Of a stretch of DNA of 31,860 bases, positions 10,267 through 20,046 are shown piece after piece. The notes beneath the pieces were generated by a model. It worked only from the letters and a program-made list of their open reading frames with translations, was not told where the DNA came from and did no database searches. Every line of letters starts with the position of its first letter. Position 1 is the stretch's first letter. The position numbers were made by a program, and so were the translations under genes. This DNA comes from Mucidula mucida (taxonomy: Eukaryota > Basidiomycota > Agaricomycetes > Agaricales > Physalacriaceae), in assembly GCA_015501055.1 (NCBI GenBank), contig JADNYV010000398.1, positions 1-31,860 of the forward strand, in the 5' to 3' direction.

Positions 10267-11138
10267 TCACGAATTGACGCTAGCCTCTCTTCTTTTCTTC
10301 TTATTCCTGCCTGTCTTCATCTTCTTCTCCATCCGATGTATCTTTGCGCGAATGTACCAGCTGACCTCGCGCATGATCAGCCATCGCGCCCGTCCGTGGT
10401 ATAGTACCACTTCAGGTGGGAGATCTCGCGGGTCGAGCTCGCGGACGAGGTCTGGGAGGGATGCGATGGCGTCATAGGCATCGACGAAGATGTATTGCGG
10501 ATATAATGAGGACAGTCGTCTGCAGGGGGTAGAGGCGGAGGGATGTGACAAGCGTACAGTTCCGGTGGCATGCTCGATGCGCATCGTCATCCAACGGTCG
10601 ACTACGTGGATAAATAAGGTTATTAACTTCCTGCATGGATAGACAAAACGAGGCGCGACGCACTACAATTGCGGATCTCGCGTGGATACAGTGTGGGGTC
10701 GAGGCTGGCTCTGGATGCTGCGCGCCGCCGCTTGATGTAATTCTCGGGATAAAACGCCATCGGGTGTGTCTCCTTAGGAGGCTCAGGGAACGCAGACAGC
10801 AAATCCGCATCCTCTGCGTCTTCGTCTATTTCTGGGAGCTCGATCAGCGGTGGGAGGGGACCTGGCGATGAGGTGGGGTTCCACTCTAGCCAGGCGTTAA
10901 GCCACTCGTCAGCTGAGTCGCAATCGGAGGAGGAGGGAGAGTCGAGCTCGGGATCGGAATCGTCGAAGAGGTATTCATAGGTCGGGGATGTGGTGGGTGA
11001 TTCGGGGGAGGAGGCGGTCTTTGCGTCGGTGTCGATCTGCCATTGTGCGATATCCCAGTCGTCGGTGGTGGGGTCATAGTATGGATAGTGATATTGAGAT
11101 GCTGCGCCGTACATGTGTAACGGAGGCGCGTAAAGCAT
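10267..11138 (-). CDS. Acidic hypothetical protein, 268 aa, 2 exons
   Basis: Exon 1 is 11138-10667 and exon 2 is 10601-10267, joined across a 65-nt GTAGTG...CGTAG intron into 268 codons plus stop. The first 150 residues are Tyr/Pro-rich, then strongly acidic and Ser-rich (a DDSDPELDSPSSSDCDSADE run). They include a Trp-containing patch (EWLNAWLEW) and are followed by a KRRR cluster. The C-terminal third looks folded, with QYIFVDAYDAIASLPDLV, LPPEVVLYHGRARWLIMREV and a helix running into a Lys/Arg-rich tail (KIHRMEKKMKTGRNKKKRR) that could serve nuclear localisation. No known domain was recognised. A TATATTAA box on the minus strand near 11190-11200 lies about 55 nt before the ATG and supports this start. 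Confidence 0.72.
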
Positions 11139-11186
11139 GGTGATGGTGTGGGGAGAGAGGGTGTGCGTTCATGAGACGAGGCGATG

Positions 11187-11200
11187 CAGTTTTAATATAG
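11187..11200 (-). promoter_or_regulatory. Likely TATA box of the acidic hypothetical gene
   Basis: On the minus strand the sequence reads CACTATATTAAAACTG. It lies roughly 50-60 nt upstream of the start codon at 11138, a usual place for a fungal core promoter. Confidence 0.45.
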
Positions 11201-12183
11201 TGTGATGGATGTAGAAGAACAAGAAGGCTGTGGATGAAGGGCCTGCTACTGTTGTTGTTCTTGCGCGCTTGTTAAAACAATAACGGAGGACAAGACCACT
11301 CCATGCGGTAAGTCGGAACAACAAAGGTGGATCAGGGTCGAGTTGCAGGGAACGTCTAGAGCACCAGTTGGTGGCAAGACGTCCACGGTATAAGGTAGAC
11401 ACGGTATACAGCAGTGAACATGGGGGGTATTGAGTTCATGGAGTGCACATCATTAGCTGTCGTGGATGTCGTGGAAGAAAGAGGAATGGCTATGCAGCCA
11501 GATTGGGAACGGAGACAAGCACAGACAAACGGCAAGCCCCGAAAAGGGCGTGACCAATGTTTTGCCGACGGCAAAATATACTTTTTGGCTTTCCTGAAAT
11601 ACTAAGTACATGATGTACAATCATCAACAGGCCGGCGAAACTTCTGCGCTCCCTTTCTGCTGTATCCTGAGCTCCCTCCTTAGTTCTGCTCCAATCCACC
11701 CTCCTACTTTTCTGACTGTGTCCCGCCAGAATGATATCACTCAATTCCGCAGGAGTGATCAAAACCTCGTTTGTTTCAAGCCTCCTCATGTTCTTCTGGC
11801 TTGCTCGTCACGTTGATTTCCCAGGCTTTCACTCCAATATTACTCCGAGCGAGTTTGAATTTGTTGTCAAATCGTTTCATCATCATCCTCCTACTGCCGT
11901 CAACGTCATGCTACTGTCGAGATCACTGTTGAGGCATCGGAGAGTTAGTACTCGTCTCGTCATGGACGAGAGTATGAGTGTAGTTCTGTCATGAGGCGCT
12001 GAGTGTCACTACTCTTTCGTGGTCAGCCAAGCCTGGGTAGTGAAAACGGAGTACGGCGTTTCGATGTGTCCATTGGAAGTATTAACAACGACGTATAGCT
12101 ATACAAGGAATGTATCAAGGGAAAGAACGAATGACATATCATAAATAGCAGGTCCTAGCAGCACTTTGAAAGATATGACGCTT
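11201..12183. other. Intergenic region
   Basis: Only short, unremarkable open frames are present. It contains the 5' flank of the acidic hypothetical gene and the 3' flank of the interrupted phosphatase/nuclease gene. Confidence 0.45.
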
Positions 12184-12389
12184 TCATATATCCAGGTCAA
12201 CCACGGTGGGGCGGTGGTCGCTCATCAACATCCCATCGTCACATCGTGCGTCGTCTACAGCATATGCTTGGGCATTCCATTGGCCATTGCTTCCACCAAA
12301 CAAGAAATCGATTCGCTGCCACACGCCAGTGTTGCCAGGGGCTGTGAAACCTGTGTAGGTAGCGTACGTCTCAGAGACGCGAGCGACCG
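12184..12389 (-). pseudogene. 3' part of the interrupted endonuclease/exonuclease/phosphatase gene
   Basis: The minus strand from 12384 to 12184 encodes 66 residues and a stop, including WQRIDFLFGGS, YAVDDARC and MLMSDHRPTVVDLDI. These are the last motifs of the endonuclease/exonuclease/phosphatase (EEP) fold, and SDHRP carries the catalytic His. 12385-12389 is one copy of the GACCG target duplication. The fragment continues, in frame and without loss, the exon broken at 17484-17487; the copia element separates the two halves by about 5.1 kb. It has no promoter of its own in sense orientation. Confidence 0.92.
12385..12389. other. Left target-site duplication (GACCG)
   Basis: GACCG directly precedes the 5' LTR and recurs directly after the 3' LTR at 17479-17483. 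This is the 5-bp duplication expected of copia integrase. Confidence 0.93.
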
Positions 12390-12679
12390 TGTTGGAAGTA
12401 GACCCGACGACGGGCGGTGAATTCCTTTTATGGACATGCCTCCTATACGTACATTTATATACCTCTCGATCGTTTCACGCCACCTCAGTCGTTTCTACCA
12501 TTGTGTATCGACTGAGGTGAGCCTATTTACATTAACCTAATCATTCCTCGTACTTATATATCTTACAGAAGCTTACCGACTCCATTTCCTTACATTAGGT
12601 ATAGTACTCGACCTTAATACAGTCGTTTCTACCATTGTGTATCGACTGAGAAGCTTACCGACTCCATTTCCTTACATTA
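12390..12679 (+). repeat. 5' LTR
   Basis: It begins TGTTGGAAGTAGACCCGACG and ends CTTACATTA, so the terminal dinucleotides are TG...TA rather than the usual TG...CA. It contains an 11-bp perfect inverted repeat (12481-12491 with 12509-12519, 17-nt loop). Two 31-bp blocks are each present twice: A at 12486-12516 and 12620-12650, and B at 12567-12597 and 12649-12679. TATA-like ATTTATATAC lies near 12462-12471. Confidence 0.94.
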
Positions 12680-12692
12680 GGTTATGGGCCCC
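12680..12692 (+). promoter_or_regulatory. Primer-binding site (GGTTATGGGCCCC)
   Basis: It starts directly after the LTR. The sequence is complementary to the anticodon arm of initiator tRNA-Met (CAT anticodon), the half-tRNA priming known for Drosophila copia, rather than to a tRNA 3' end. The same 13 bases follow the LTR of the second element at 29383. Confidence 0.8.
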
Positions 12693-12808
12693 GAAGCGTA
12701 ATCTCAAACAAGTCGATTCAATACACACCATACCCGTACCCACACAAACGCGACTCATACAATACCCACTTTACCCACATCCCACTGCTACTGCTGCACA
12801 CTACCCCT

Positions 12809-15800
12809 ATGTCTTCTGGAATCGTTGCTATCCCCCAGTTCGTCTACGAGCTCATGCTCAAGAACGATAAGACCAACTGGGCGTCCTTCAAGATTCGTAT
12901 CGAGCAATCCGCTACGAGAACAGGTCTCAAGGGATATATCGACGGGGCAATTACCCGACCACCCATCGTCATCCTCAGCCCTGGTCAAACCGAACCCCAG
13001 ACCCCGTTCTACTCGAAGGTGCCATCCCGCGACGAATGGGACTTTCGCGATGGGTGCGCCACAGCACTCGTCGTCCAGAACATCATCGATCCCGTTGCCA
13101 TAGGACTCAACGTGGAAGGAACATCCGCCGAAATCTGGACTCGCCTTGAGCGACTCTGTATACCCAAGAGCGATGCAGCCCTATCCAACGCCGAGAATAA
13201 TTTCAACACCGCTGCGTTCGCCGGCACTTCCACTGACGAACTCGATGCGCACTGGGCGGATCTCAACGCCCAAGTCGCGGTCCTTCGCTCGCTCGGGAAG
13301 ACCGTCACCGATAAGGATCTCAAGGGAGTCCTGATCCGGTCCCTTCCCGCCACAAACCCCCAGTGGCTTCCCCTCATCGCCCAACTATTTCCCTATCCCA
13401 CAGCTGAAGACGTCTGGGGTGCTATCCAGACGTATGCCGCCACGATTAAGCTCCCCAAGGCACCCACTGGTGGGTCGACCGCTTTCGCGGCAGCTACAGG
13501 GAAGCGCCACTGCACAAATCCCAAGTGCAAGGCGAAGGATCGTAGCAGTCATTGGGTCATCGACTGCTATTGGGAAGGAGGCGGGAAAGAAGGGCAGTTT
13601 CCTCCCGGCTTTGGCCAGAGGAAGAAGCAATCCCAGGCGCAAGCGAACCAAACATCCTCGAACACGCCCGCCACAACTCCTTCCACATCACACGTCGTCC
13701 TCGCCGCTTGGACCGATGGCGTCGAATCTGATTCTTCCATCATTGTCTCTATTGACGGCGAAGATAACAGCATCAATGATCCCCTCCCATCTTTATCCCC
13801 GTGTATCTGTCCTGTCGCGTATGTTGTTGACGCGCCTGTCGCAGATACCGCGACGGTTAGTCGTACTTTTGAGGGCGTCAAGTCGACCATATCCCTAACG
13901 TTCCTCGACTCTGGGGCTAGCGACCACTTCTTTCGCGATCGCGACGACTTTGCCGAGTATGAGTCACTGCCGTATCGTACGGGCAAATCAGCGTTAGCGT
14001 CCGAGGGTGATTTTCCTATTGTGGGCAAGGGGACTGTCACTCGGACGTACGACGTCGAAGGAAAGAAAATCACGCTTACCTTCAAGAATGCGTTACACGC
14101 ACCATCCCTTTCGGCGAACCTCATCTCCGTCAGTCAATTTGACCGCGGTGGTTATTACTCGCTCTTCGGTGGGGGACGAGTAGTGATTACGAAGGGCCTT
14201 GGTGGGACGCCAATTTTACACGGCCGTGGATCGTCGGGGATGTATGTCCTTGACTCCTCGCAAAGTGTGGCGATGCTGTCGACCTCAGCGCCAGTCGATT
14301 TGCAGACGTGGCACCGACGCTTCGCCCATTCCGACGTCGAACGCATTCGCGAGATGGCCGCAAAGGGCCTAGTTGACGACTTGAGGATCACCAACTTGAC
14401 TGTCGATGGACGTTGTCCCGACTGTCAAGCAGGTCGTCAGCATACACGTCCGTATGATAACCATACCGATCCGGACGTACCTCCTCTTGGACTAGTCGCG
14501 ATGGATTTGTGGGGTCCGTCGCGCACGCCGTCCGTGGGAGGAAACATTTACATGATGATTATTGTCGACTCTGGGACGTCGTATAAGTACGGCGATTTTC
14601 TCAAAGACAAGAGCGACGATACTACCATCAAGGCCTTCGACGATTATAGGGTCTTGTTGGAGAAGCAGACTGGACAGCAGATCAAACGCGTCCGGACTGA
14701 CAATGCGTTCAATTCGCATGCATGGTCAGAGTACTTCAAGACTCACGGCATCGTACACGAGACCACAGCACCTTACTCCTCTGCTCAGAACGGGCTGGCA
14801 GAGCGAGCGTTGCGGACTGTCCTCGAGGACGTTCGTACGGGTCTTCACGACTCGAACCTGCCTCATAAATATTGGGCAGCGGCGGCGGCGGCGAGTATCC
14901 ATGTTCGCAACCGTATGACAACACGGCGCCATCCTGGCAAAATTCCGGCCGAGGAAATGTTGGGTGGTCGACAGAGCGTAGCACACTTCCGCGTCTGGGG
15001 GAGTAGGTGTAAGGCCAAGGCACCCGTTGTGAACGGGATTAGGGTGGATGGGAAGAGCAAACTGGATGACCGCGGAATCTCGGCCACTCTGATTGGGTAC
15101 GGAGTTGGTGCGGGTAATTACGTCCTTGTCGACGACCGCGGAGTCCAGTTTGTCAGTCGTAACGTGGAGTTTGACGAGGGATACCGCAGGGAGGGGGGAG
15201 ATGAAGGAATATTTGGAGGTGGAGATGAGAACGAGCTTCAAACACCGGTGCACACGGATGCATTTAACAGTGTCCCACCTAAAGTGGTCGCTCCAGGTGA
15301 CGAAGTAAAGTTTAAGTCTTCTACTTCTTCTATTACCTCATCCTCTTCTTCTTCTGGTCCTTCGGCTAACGACACACCTTCCCAGCCGCCTTCTCAGCCT
15401 GAACCTAGACGCTCATCACGTACGCCTGTCCCGACTCGTGCCGCCATCGAGAACGCCGCCTACGAGAGACGCGAAGACCTAGCCCGTGCCGCCGGTGAAG
15501 ATTGGGCCACGGAGATACCCGCCGCTAACGCCGCCTGGAACGCGTCCGCCGACTTGGACGACTTTGTCGCGTTGTTGGGACATACCGACGACGATACCTA
15601 TGAACCGAAGACGTATAAAGAAGCAATGTCTTTGGATGCCGACCGTTGGACAGCCGCGATGGACGTCGAGATGGACCTTCATCAACGCAAGGGCACGTGG
15701 GAATTGGGGATACCACCGCCCGGTGCGAATGTCATGGCTGGTCGATGGGTGTACGCCGTCAAGAAAAATGGTGATGGTGTACGTATGCGCGACAAAGCTC

Positions 15801-17170
15801 GTTGGGTTGGTAAAGGTTTCACTCAGCAATTGGGGGTGGATTACAATGAGACGTGGGCAGCGGTAGCGAGGATGGAGTCTATCCGGATGATGGCTGCTGT
15901 GGCCGTTGCTGAACGTCTTCATATCTGGCTGATTGATTTTGAAGCCGCTTTCCTTAACAGTGACACGACGGAGGAGATATGGATGGATCAGCCGAGTGGG
16001 TATGAGGTGGAAGGACGCGAGGGGGAGAAGTGCAGATTGAAGAAGACGATTTACGGAACGATGCAAGGTGGCCATGACTGGGCCGGAACGTTGAACGGGA
16101 CGTACGATGAGTTGGGATATACCACGTCAAGAGCGGACCCGTGTGTACGCGTCCGCACGGGAGATAATGGCGAGTACACCCTCACTGCGACGTATACTGA
16201 TGACGTTATGGGAGCGTCAGCGTCGCTGCCTGAAGCAGAGACTAGGAAGGCAGAGATGGGGAGGATTTGGGATATTCGCGAAGTCACCGACCAGGAGCGA
16301 CTCCTTGGAATGACGATTATCGAGAAGTACGAAGCTGGCACCATCACCTTATCCCAACGCGCGTACTTCGAAAAGGTTTTCAAGGAATTCGGTCTCGAGA
16401 ACCTTCCTCTCCGCTCCATTCCCCTCCCCGTTGGAACATCCCTCTCTAACGACATGTCGCCCACTACCAACGAAGAACGCCAGGTCATGAAGGATAAACC
16501 GTATCGCACCCTTCTTGGCAAGGTTATGTGGGGCCAACTCACCACTCGTCCCGACCTCTCCTACGCAGTCAGCGTCTTATCTCGCTACCAGACGAATCCG
16601 GGCTTGGAACACTGGAGGGCGTTGCTCCATGTGTTGGGATACATTCGCCAAACCGTGAAGTTCGGGCTCATTTTCTCATCGGACCAACCATTGGTGCCAG
16701 TCGGATTCGTCGACGCTGACTATGCGGGATGCAAGGATACGCGTCGTTCCACCTCCGGTCAAGTTTTCATGATGGCCGGGGCGCCTGTGTCTTGGAGTTC
16801 GAAGCGTCAACAGACGGTTGCTCTTTCCACTGTTGAATCCGAGTATGTCTCTACCTCGAAGGCCGGTCAGCAGATGCGATGGATGTATTCGTGGCTGGAG
16901 GAGATCCTGTTGGCACAAGAGAAACCGGGCGACTTATGGGGTGACAATCGAGGCGCGCTCGACTTGACGAAGAACACCAAATCCCACGCGAAGGTGAAGC
17001 ACATCGATATCCGTCATCATTACATTCGGGAACTCGTCGCGGCGAAGGAAATCAAGCTCAACTTCGTCCGCGGTAACGAAAACCCAGCGGATATCTTCAC
17101 CAAGCCTCTTCCTCGTGACGCCCATTATCGTTGCCTTGCCGCGTTGAATATTGGAGAGGTTGATGGGTAG
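12809..17170 (+). CDS. Copia gag-pol polyprotein, 1453 aa
   Basis: A single open frame with no frameshift. From the N-terminus: Gag of the UBN2/copia type (1-220); a zinc-binding CTNPKC...H-x4-C knuckle at about 235-253; aspartic protease LDSGASDHF near 366; the GAG-pre-integrase WHRRFAH...CPDC block near 500-550; integrase core with Asp566 (MDLWGP), Asp631 (RTDNAF) and Glu665 (AERA); reverse transcriptase with DFEAAFLN and the catalytic YTDD at 1129-1132; RNase H with VDADYAG near 1301, then TVESEYV and GDNRGA. The knuckle is longer than the standard CX2CX4HX4C. All catalytic residues are present. The polyprotein directs packaging, reverse transcription and integration of the element RNA. 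Confidence 0.96.
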   Translation: MSSGIVAIPQFVYELMLKNDKTNWASFKIRIEQSATRTGLKGYIDGAITRPPIVILSPGQTEPQTPFYSKVPSRDEWDFRDGCATALVVQNIIDPVAIGLNVEGTSAEIWTRLERLCIPKSDAALSNAENNFNTAAFAGTSTDELDAHWADLNAQVAVLRSLGKTVTDKDLKGVLIRSLPATNPQWLPLIAQLFPYPTAEDVWGAIQTYAATIKLPKAPTGGSTAFAAATGKRHCTNPKCKAKDRSSHWVIDCYWEGGGKEGQFPPGFGQRKKQSQAQANQTSSNTPATTPSTSHVVLAAWTDGVESDSSIIVSIDGEDNSINDPLPSLSPCICPVAYVVDAPVADTATVSRTFEGVKSTISLTFLDSGASDHFFRDRDDFAEYESLPYRTGKSALASEGDFPIVGKGTVTRTYDVEGKKITLTFKNALHAPSLSANLISVSQFDRGGYYSLFGGGRVVITKGLGGTPILHGRGSSGMYVLDSSQSVAMLSTSAPVDLQTWHRRFAHSDVERIREMAAKGLVDDLRITNLTVDGRCPDCQAGRQHTRPYDNHTDPDVPPLGLVAMDLWGPSRTPSVGGNIYMMIIVDSGTSYKYGDFLKDKSDDTTIKAFDDYRVLLEKQTGQQIKRVRTDNAFNSHAWSEYFKTHGIVHETTAPYSSAQNGLAERALRTVLEDVRTGLHDSNLPHKYWAAAAAASIHVRNRMTTRRHPGKIPAEEMLGGRQSVAHFRVWGSRCKAKAPVVNGIRVDGKSKLDDRGISATLIGYGVGAGNYVLVDDRGVQFVSRNVEFDEGYRREGGDEGIFGGGDENELQTPVHTDAFNSVPPKVVAPGDEVKFKSSTSSITSSSSSSGPSANDTPSQPPSQPEPRRSSRTPVPTRAAIENAAYERREDLARAAGEDWATEIPAANAAWNASADLDDFVALLGHTDDDTYEPKTYKEAMSLDADRWTAAMDVEMDLHQRKGTWELGIPPPGANVMAGRWVYAVKKNGDGVRMRDKARWVGKGFTQQLGVDYNETWAAVARMESIRMMAAVAVAERLHIWLIDFEAAFLNSDTTEEIWMDQPSGYEVEGREGEKCRLKKTIYGTMQGGHDWAGTLNGTYDELGYTTSRADPCVRVRTGDNGEYTLTATYTDDVMGASASLPEAETRKAEMGRIWDIREVTDQERLLGMTIIEKYEAGTITLSQRAYFEKVFKEFGLENLPLRSIPLPVGTSLSNDMSPTTNEERQVMKDKPYRTLLGKVMWGQLTTRPDLSYAVSVLSRYQTNPGLEHWRALLHVLGYIRQTVKFGLIFSSDQPLVPVGFVDADYAGCKDTRRSTSGQVFMMAGAPVSWSSKRQQTVALSTVESEYVSTSKAGQQMRWMYSWLEEILLAQEKPGDLWGDNRGALDLTKNTKSHAKVKHIDIRHHYIRELVAAKEIKLNFVRGNENPADIFTKPLPRDAHYRCLAALNIGEVDG

Positions 17171-17174
17171 TCGT

Positions 17175-17188
17175 CGGATCTGGGGGAG
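17175..17188 (+). promoter_or_regulatory. Polypurine tract
   Basis: CGGATCTGGGGGAG abuts the 3' LTR. The purine run at its end is the expected primer for plus-strand DNA synthesis. Confidence 0.75.
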
Positions 17189-17478
17189 TGTTGGAAGTAG
17201 ACCCGACGACGGGCGGTGAATTCCTTTTATGGACATGCCTCCTATACGTACATTTATATACCTCTCGATCGTTTCACGCCACCTCAGTCGTTTCTACCAT
17301 TGTGTATCGACTGAGGTGAGCCTATTTACATTAACCTAATCATTCCTCGTACTTATATATCTTACAGAAGCTTACCGACTCCATTTCCTTACATTAGGTA
17401 TAGTACTCGACCTTAATACAGTCGTTTCTACCATTGTGTATCGACTGAGAAGCTTACCGACTCCATTTCCTTACATTA
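17189..17478 (+). repeat. 3' LTR
   Basis: Same length and, base by base, the same sequence as the 5' LTR, including the duplicated internal blocks. It is followed by the right target duplication GACCG at 17479-17483. Confidence 0.94.
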
Positions 17479-17483
17479 GACCG
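17479..17483. other. Right target-site duplication (GACCG)
   Basis: This pairs with 12385-12389. Retaining one copy joins the two gene halves in frame. Confidence 0.93.
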
Positions 17484-18435
17484 GTGCCTACAAATGATGA
17501 TTGTGAGCATGCATATAGGCTAGACAAGTTATGAGTCTCCCGTACCTCTCCTCGCAAATCTTTCATAACGAAATTTGGCTCCTGGTTATCATCTACGCCG
17601 TACGTCTCAGCCCAGGTGGAGTTTATTGAATCAACGGGTGGTTGCGCGCCGGTGATTATGGAATAACCTTCGGAGGAGTTTCCTTTAGGTGGGCTGTGGA
17701 TGCCTCAGCACGTCTCCGTCGATATAGATCATTTCAACACGACGTACCTATTGAAATCGCCTAGAACGAAAACGGCACCACCAGAGTTGACGGCCTCATA
17801 GCGTGCTCTTGTCAGCAACATAGAAGCCCCCAACATACGCTGATCATTCGATATGTCGTCAAAGTGGGTATTCATCAGGGTGACAGACTTCCCCTGCGCC
17901 TGGAACTGCGCGTAGGTAACGAGTCGGGGGTTCCCAGCGCCAGGATATTTGGACGGCTCAAGTGGTGTGTTGGAAAGCCAGAACGTGTCGTTAGAAACGA
18001 GGTTCAGCGCGTCGGTGTTCCAGAACAGTGCGCTATATTCGCCGCTCTCTTTCCCATCGTCGCGGCCCACTCCAACGTGCGCCCAGTCGTTACCGAATAG
18101 ATCTTGGAGATCTCTCACTTGGCGGACGAGGGCTTCTTGTACGCCTACCCCAAAATTAGATGCTGCGGATACCCGGAATCAATCTCACCGAACGCGTCGA
18201 CCTCGTTTCTCTTCAACCATTCAGCTACTCTGACGCGCCTACTACTCCAAGGCTGCTCAGTACCATCGCTGATAGCGAGATAATCCGGTTCATCTAGGGG
18301 AGAAGGAAGGTTGCTCAATGAGTCGGCGACAGGTATCGAGTCTGGTTGAGAGTCGTAGCGGAGATTCCAGGTTGCAAGGCGGAGGCAATTCGCACAGGGT
18401 AAGGCCAGAGCAAGAAGGGAAAAGGAGTGCAACAT
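17479..18435 (-). pseudogene. 5' part of a secreted EEP-fold nuclease/phosphatase gene, broken by the copia element
   Basis: Exons 18435-18189, 18144-17748, 17693-17546 and 17487-17484, running into the right target duplication. Introns are 44, 54 and 58 nt. The 267 residues encoded before the break begin with a signal peptide (MLHSFSLLALALPCANC) and show EEP motifs: ATWNLRYDS (Asn24), GVQE with catalytic Glu86, NTHFDD and GDFN (Asp212, Asn214). Reading into the element, the first codon after the duplication is TAA, so a transcript would give a product ending at Val267, without the RIDFLF and SDHRP motifs held at 12184-12384. The intact ancestor would have had 333 residues. Family members cleave phosphodiester or phosphoester bonds; the substrate here is unknown. 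Confidence 0.93.
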
Positions 18436-19335
18436 TTCAAGGATAGAAAGGACAGTGATGGAGAAATGAAAGAGTGAATGAAAGGAAAATGGACGTAACC
18501 GCGGCTATTTTAGGGTTTAGACGCGGTGCAGGGTACCAGTCGAGCGGGCTCTCGACCATTACATAACTTGTAGAGAGTAACACGAAAAAGTTTAGAGGAT
18601 GCGGCTCGAGTACGCCGCCCGATCGCGATTGTGAATCTGCTAGAAGGACGTCTAGCCAAACCGCGCTCGTCTCATGCTGGGATGCCCTGAGAAAGCACCT
18701 ACACTGATGGTGCGAGGTCGTTGCGGTTACAAGATACTCCTTGTGCACCTTGCCAAGTTCTGGTGACGAAGAAGAGTTAACACCAACAAGGCTCAGGGAG
18801 CCAAGAAGTGCATCGGCGGTATCAAGGGATGGTACATGATGGTACATTGGTAGGAAAGAGCAAGAAGCTCCGACAAAAGCCGGTTCACGAACGGACGCCA
18901 CGTAACATGAGTTGCTTCTCCATTCATCTATTCTTACAATGACGGAGTATTTCAAGGACGGAGTATTTCAAGGACAGAGTATGAGAATGACTGCTTTCAA
19001 CAGTCTTCCTCAGTCTGTACATCTATCTACTTCATTTCATTGCGCTTTTACGTTTCATAAGCACCTACTTGTTGTCGAAAACGGTGTCGTACTGTATCAA
19101 AAAAATACCTCTTCTACGCTATTCTAGTGACACAGTACATTGCACGACTCTCGTTCTCCCTGCCGGAAGCACATTCAAATGTCCGCAGCTTGAGAGACGT
19201 CGAATAACATTTTGGCGCCGTCGATGATGACATGGGATAAGTATTCTAAATACACAGATCACAGCATCCCGCGCTTCTTCATGTTCTGTCACTGTCATGA
19301 TGATGTGCATCGCCTTCTTTCGATTCTGTAGTTGA
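18436..19335. other. Intergenic region with a 16-bp tandem repeat
   Basis: It contains the 5' flank of the interrupted EEP gene and the 3' flank of the zinc-finger gene. GACGGAGTATTTCAAG is tandemly repeated at 18941-18956 and 18957-18972, followed by a partial third copy (GACAGAGTAT). No gene was supported. Confidence 0.5.
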
Positions 19336-20046
19336 TTAGTGCCGACGTGGGCGTCCGACAGGCTCAGGATGAACATCCCACACGGAAGTAGGATTCGATC
19401 GTGAGGTAGGATACCAAACAAATTGAGACTGGCTGAGGCTAGAATACTCTTTGGGGGTACTGGTCCCCGAAGACGAAGGAGAGTAGCGCGGAGATGTCCG
19501 TCTGCTTTTCTCCGCAGAGTTACCGGGTGCGTAAGATGGGGGAGGACTCTCGGCCTGAACGGTATGCTGAGACATAGAGGTGGGATGGTGGCGATAATGA
19601 CGACGCATATTTGAATTGACGTTGAATGCTCTACCGCAGCCAGGGAAAGGACAGACGAACGCTTCGCAGTGGAGAATTCGTCAATACAGTCGAAGCGAAA
19701 GTGCGTGGCTAGGAACTCACGCGTAGCTCCTGTGTGAGTATTCATGTGAATACGCAGACTGCTAGGGCGATTGAACCCCCTATGACACAGATTGCAGATA
19801 TGTTTTCGCTCTACGGAGCCTTCGTCCCATTCCCCCCAGGTCTCCAAGTTTAATGAGGGTGAACGGCGATATAGAGATAACCTATGTTGTCCTTTTTCTG
19901 GGCGATTAGAAGAAGACCCTCTCACAAGGCGTCTAGAATTGCCCAGAAAGTGTTCTCGCAGAATTATGAGGACAAGGTCGTTGCGAGGAAGCTTAGACAG
20001 GCACACCTGGAAATATATCATGAATACTCGGTAGGACAATCGACAT
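19336..20046 (-). CDS. C2H2 zinc-finger protein, 199 aa, 3 exons
   Basis: Exons 20046-20007, 19954-19721 and 19661-19336 (introns of 52 and 59 nt) join into 199 codons plus stop. The start sits in a good CACCATG context and gives the leader MSIVLPSIHDIFPEHF, which I recall at the start of many agaricomycete C2H2 regulators. Finger 1 is CNLC-x12-H-x3-H (67-87) and finger 2 is CPFPGC-x12-HYRHH (95-117), linked by HTGATPFV, close to the classic TGEKPF linker. The tail is Ser/Pro-rich (SPPPSYAPG, SPSSSGTSTP) and could be a transactivation or phosphorylation region. A nuclear DNA-binding factor is likely; targets are unknown. Confidence 0.87.

Larger units (their letters stand above)
12390..17478 (+). 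mobile_element. Full-length Ty1/copia LTR retrotransposon
   Basis: The element is 5089 bp. Its LTRs at 12390-12679 and 17189-17478 are 290 bp each and identical by eye. A primer-binding site follows the left LTR, one long gag-pol frame fills the interior, and a purine-rich tract precedes the right LTR. The order protease-integrase-reverse transcriptase-RNase H places it in Ty1/copia. Identical LTRs, an intact frame and perfect target duplications indicate a very recent insertion and probable competence to move. It lies opposite in strand to the gene it disrupts. Confidence 0.96.

Noticed and set aside
12184..18435. Two separate phosphatase/nuclease genes flanking the retrotransposon
   Set aside because: The left part has no start and only C-terminal motifs, the right part lacks them, and they join in frame across the target duplication.
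19119..20039. 306-codon open frame read straight through the zinc-finger gene
   Set aside because: It destroys finger 2 and the TGxxPF linker; the three-exon model restores both fingers.
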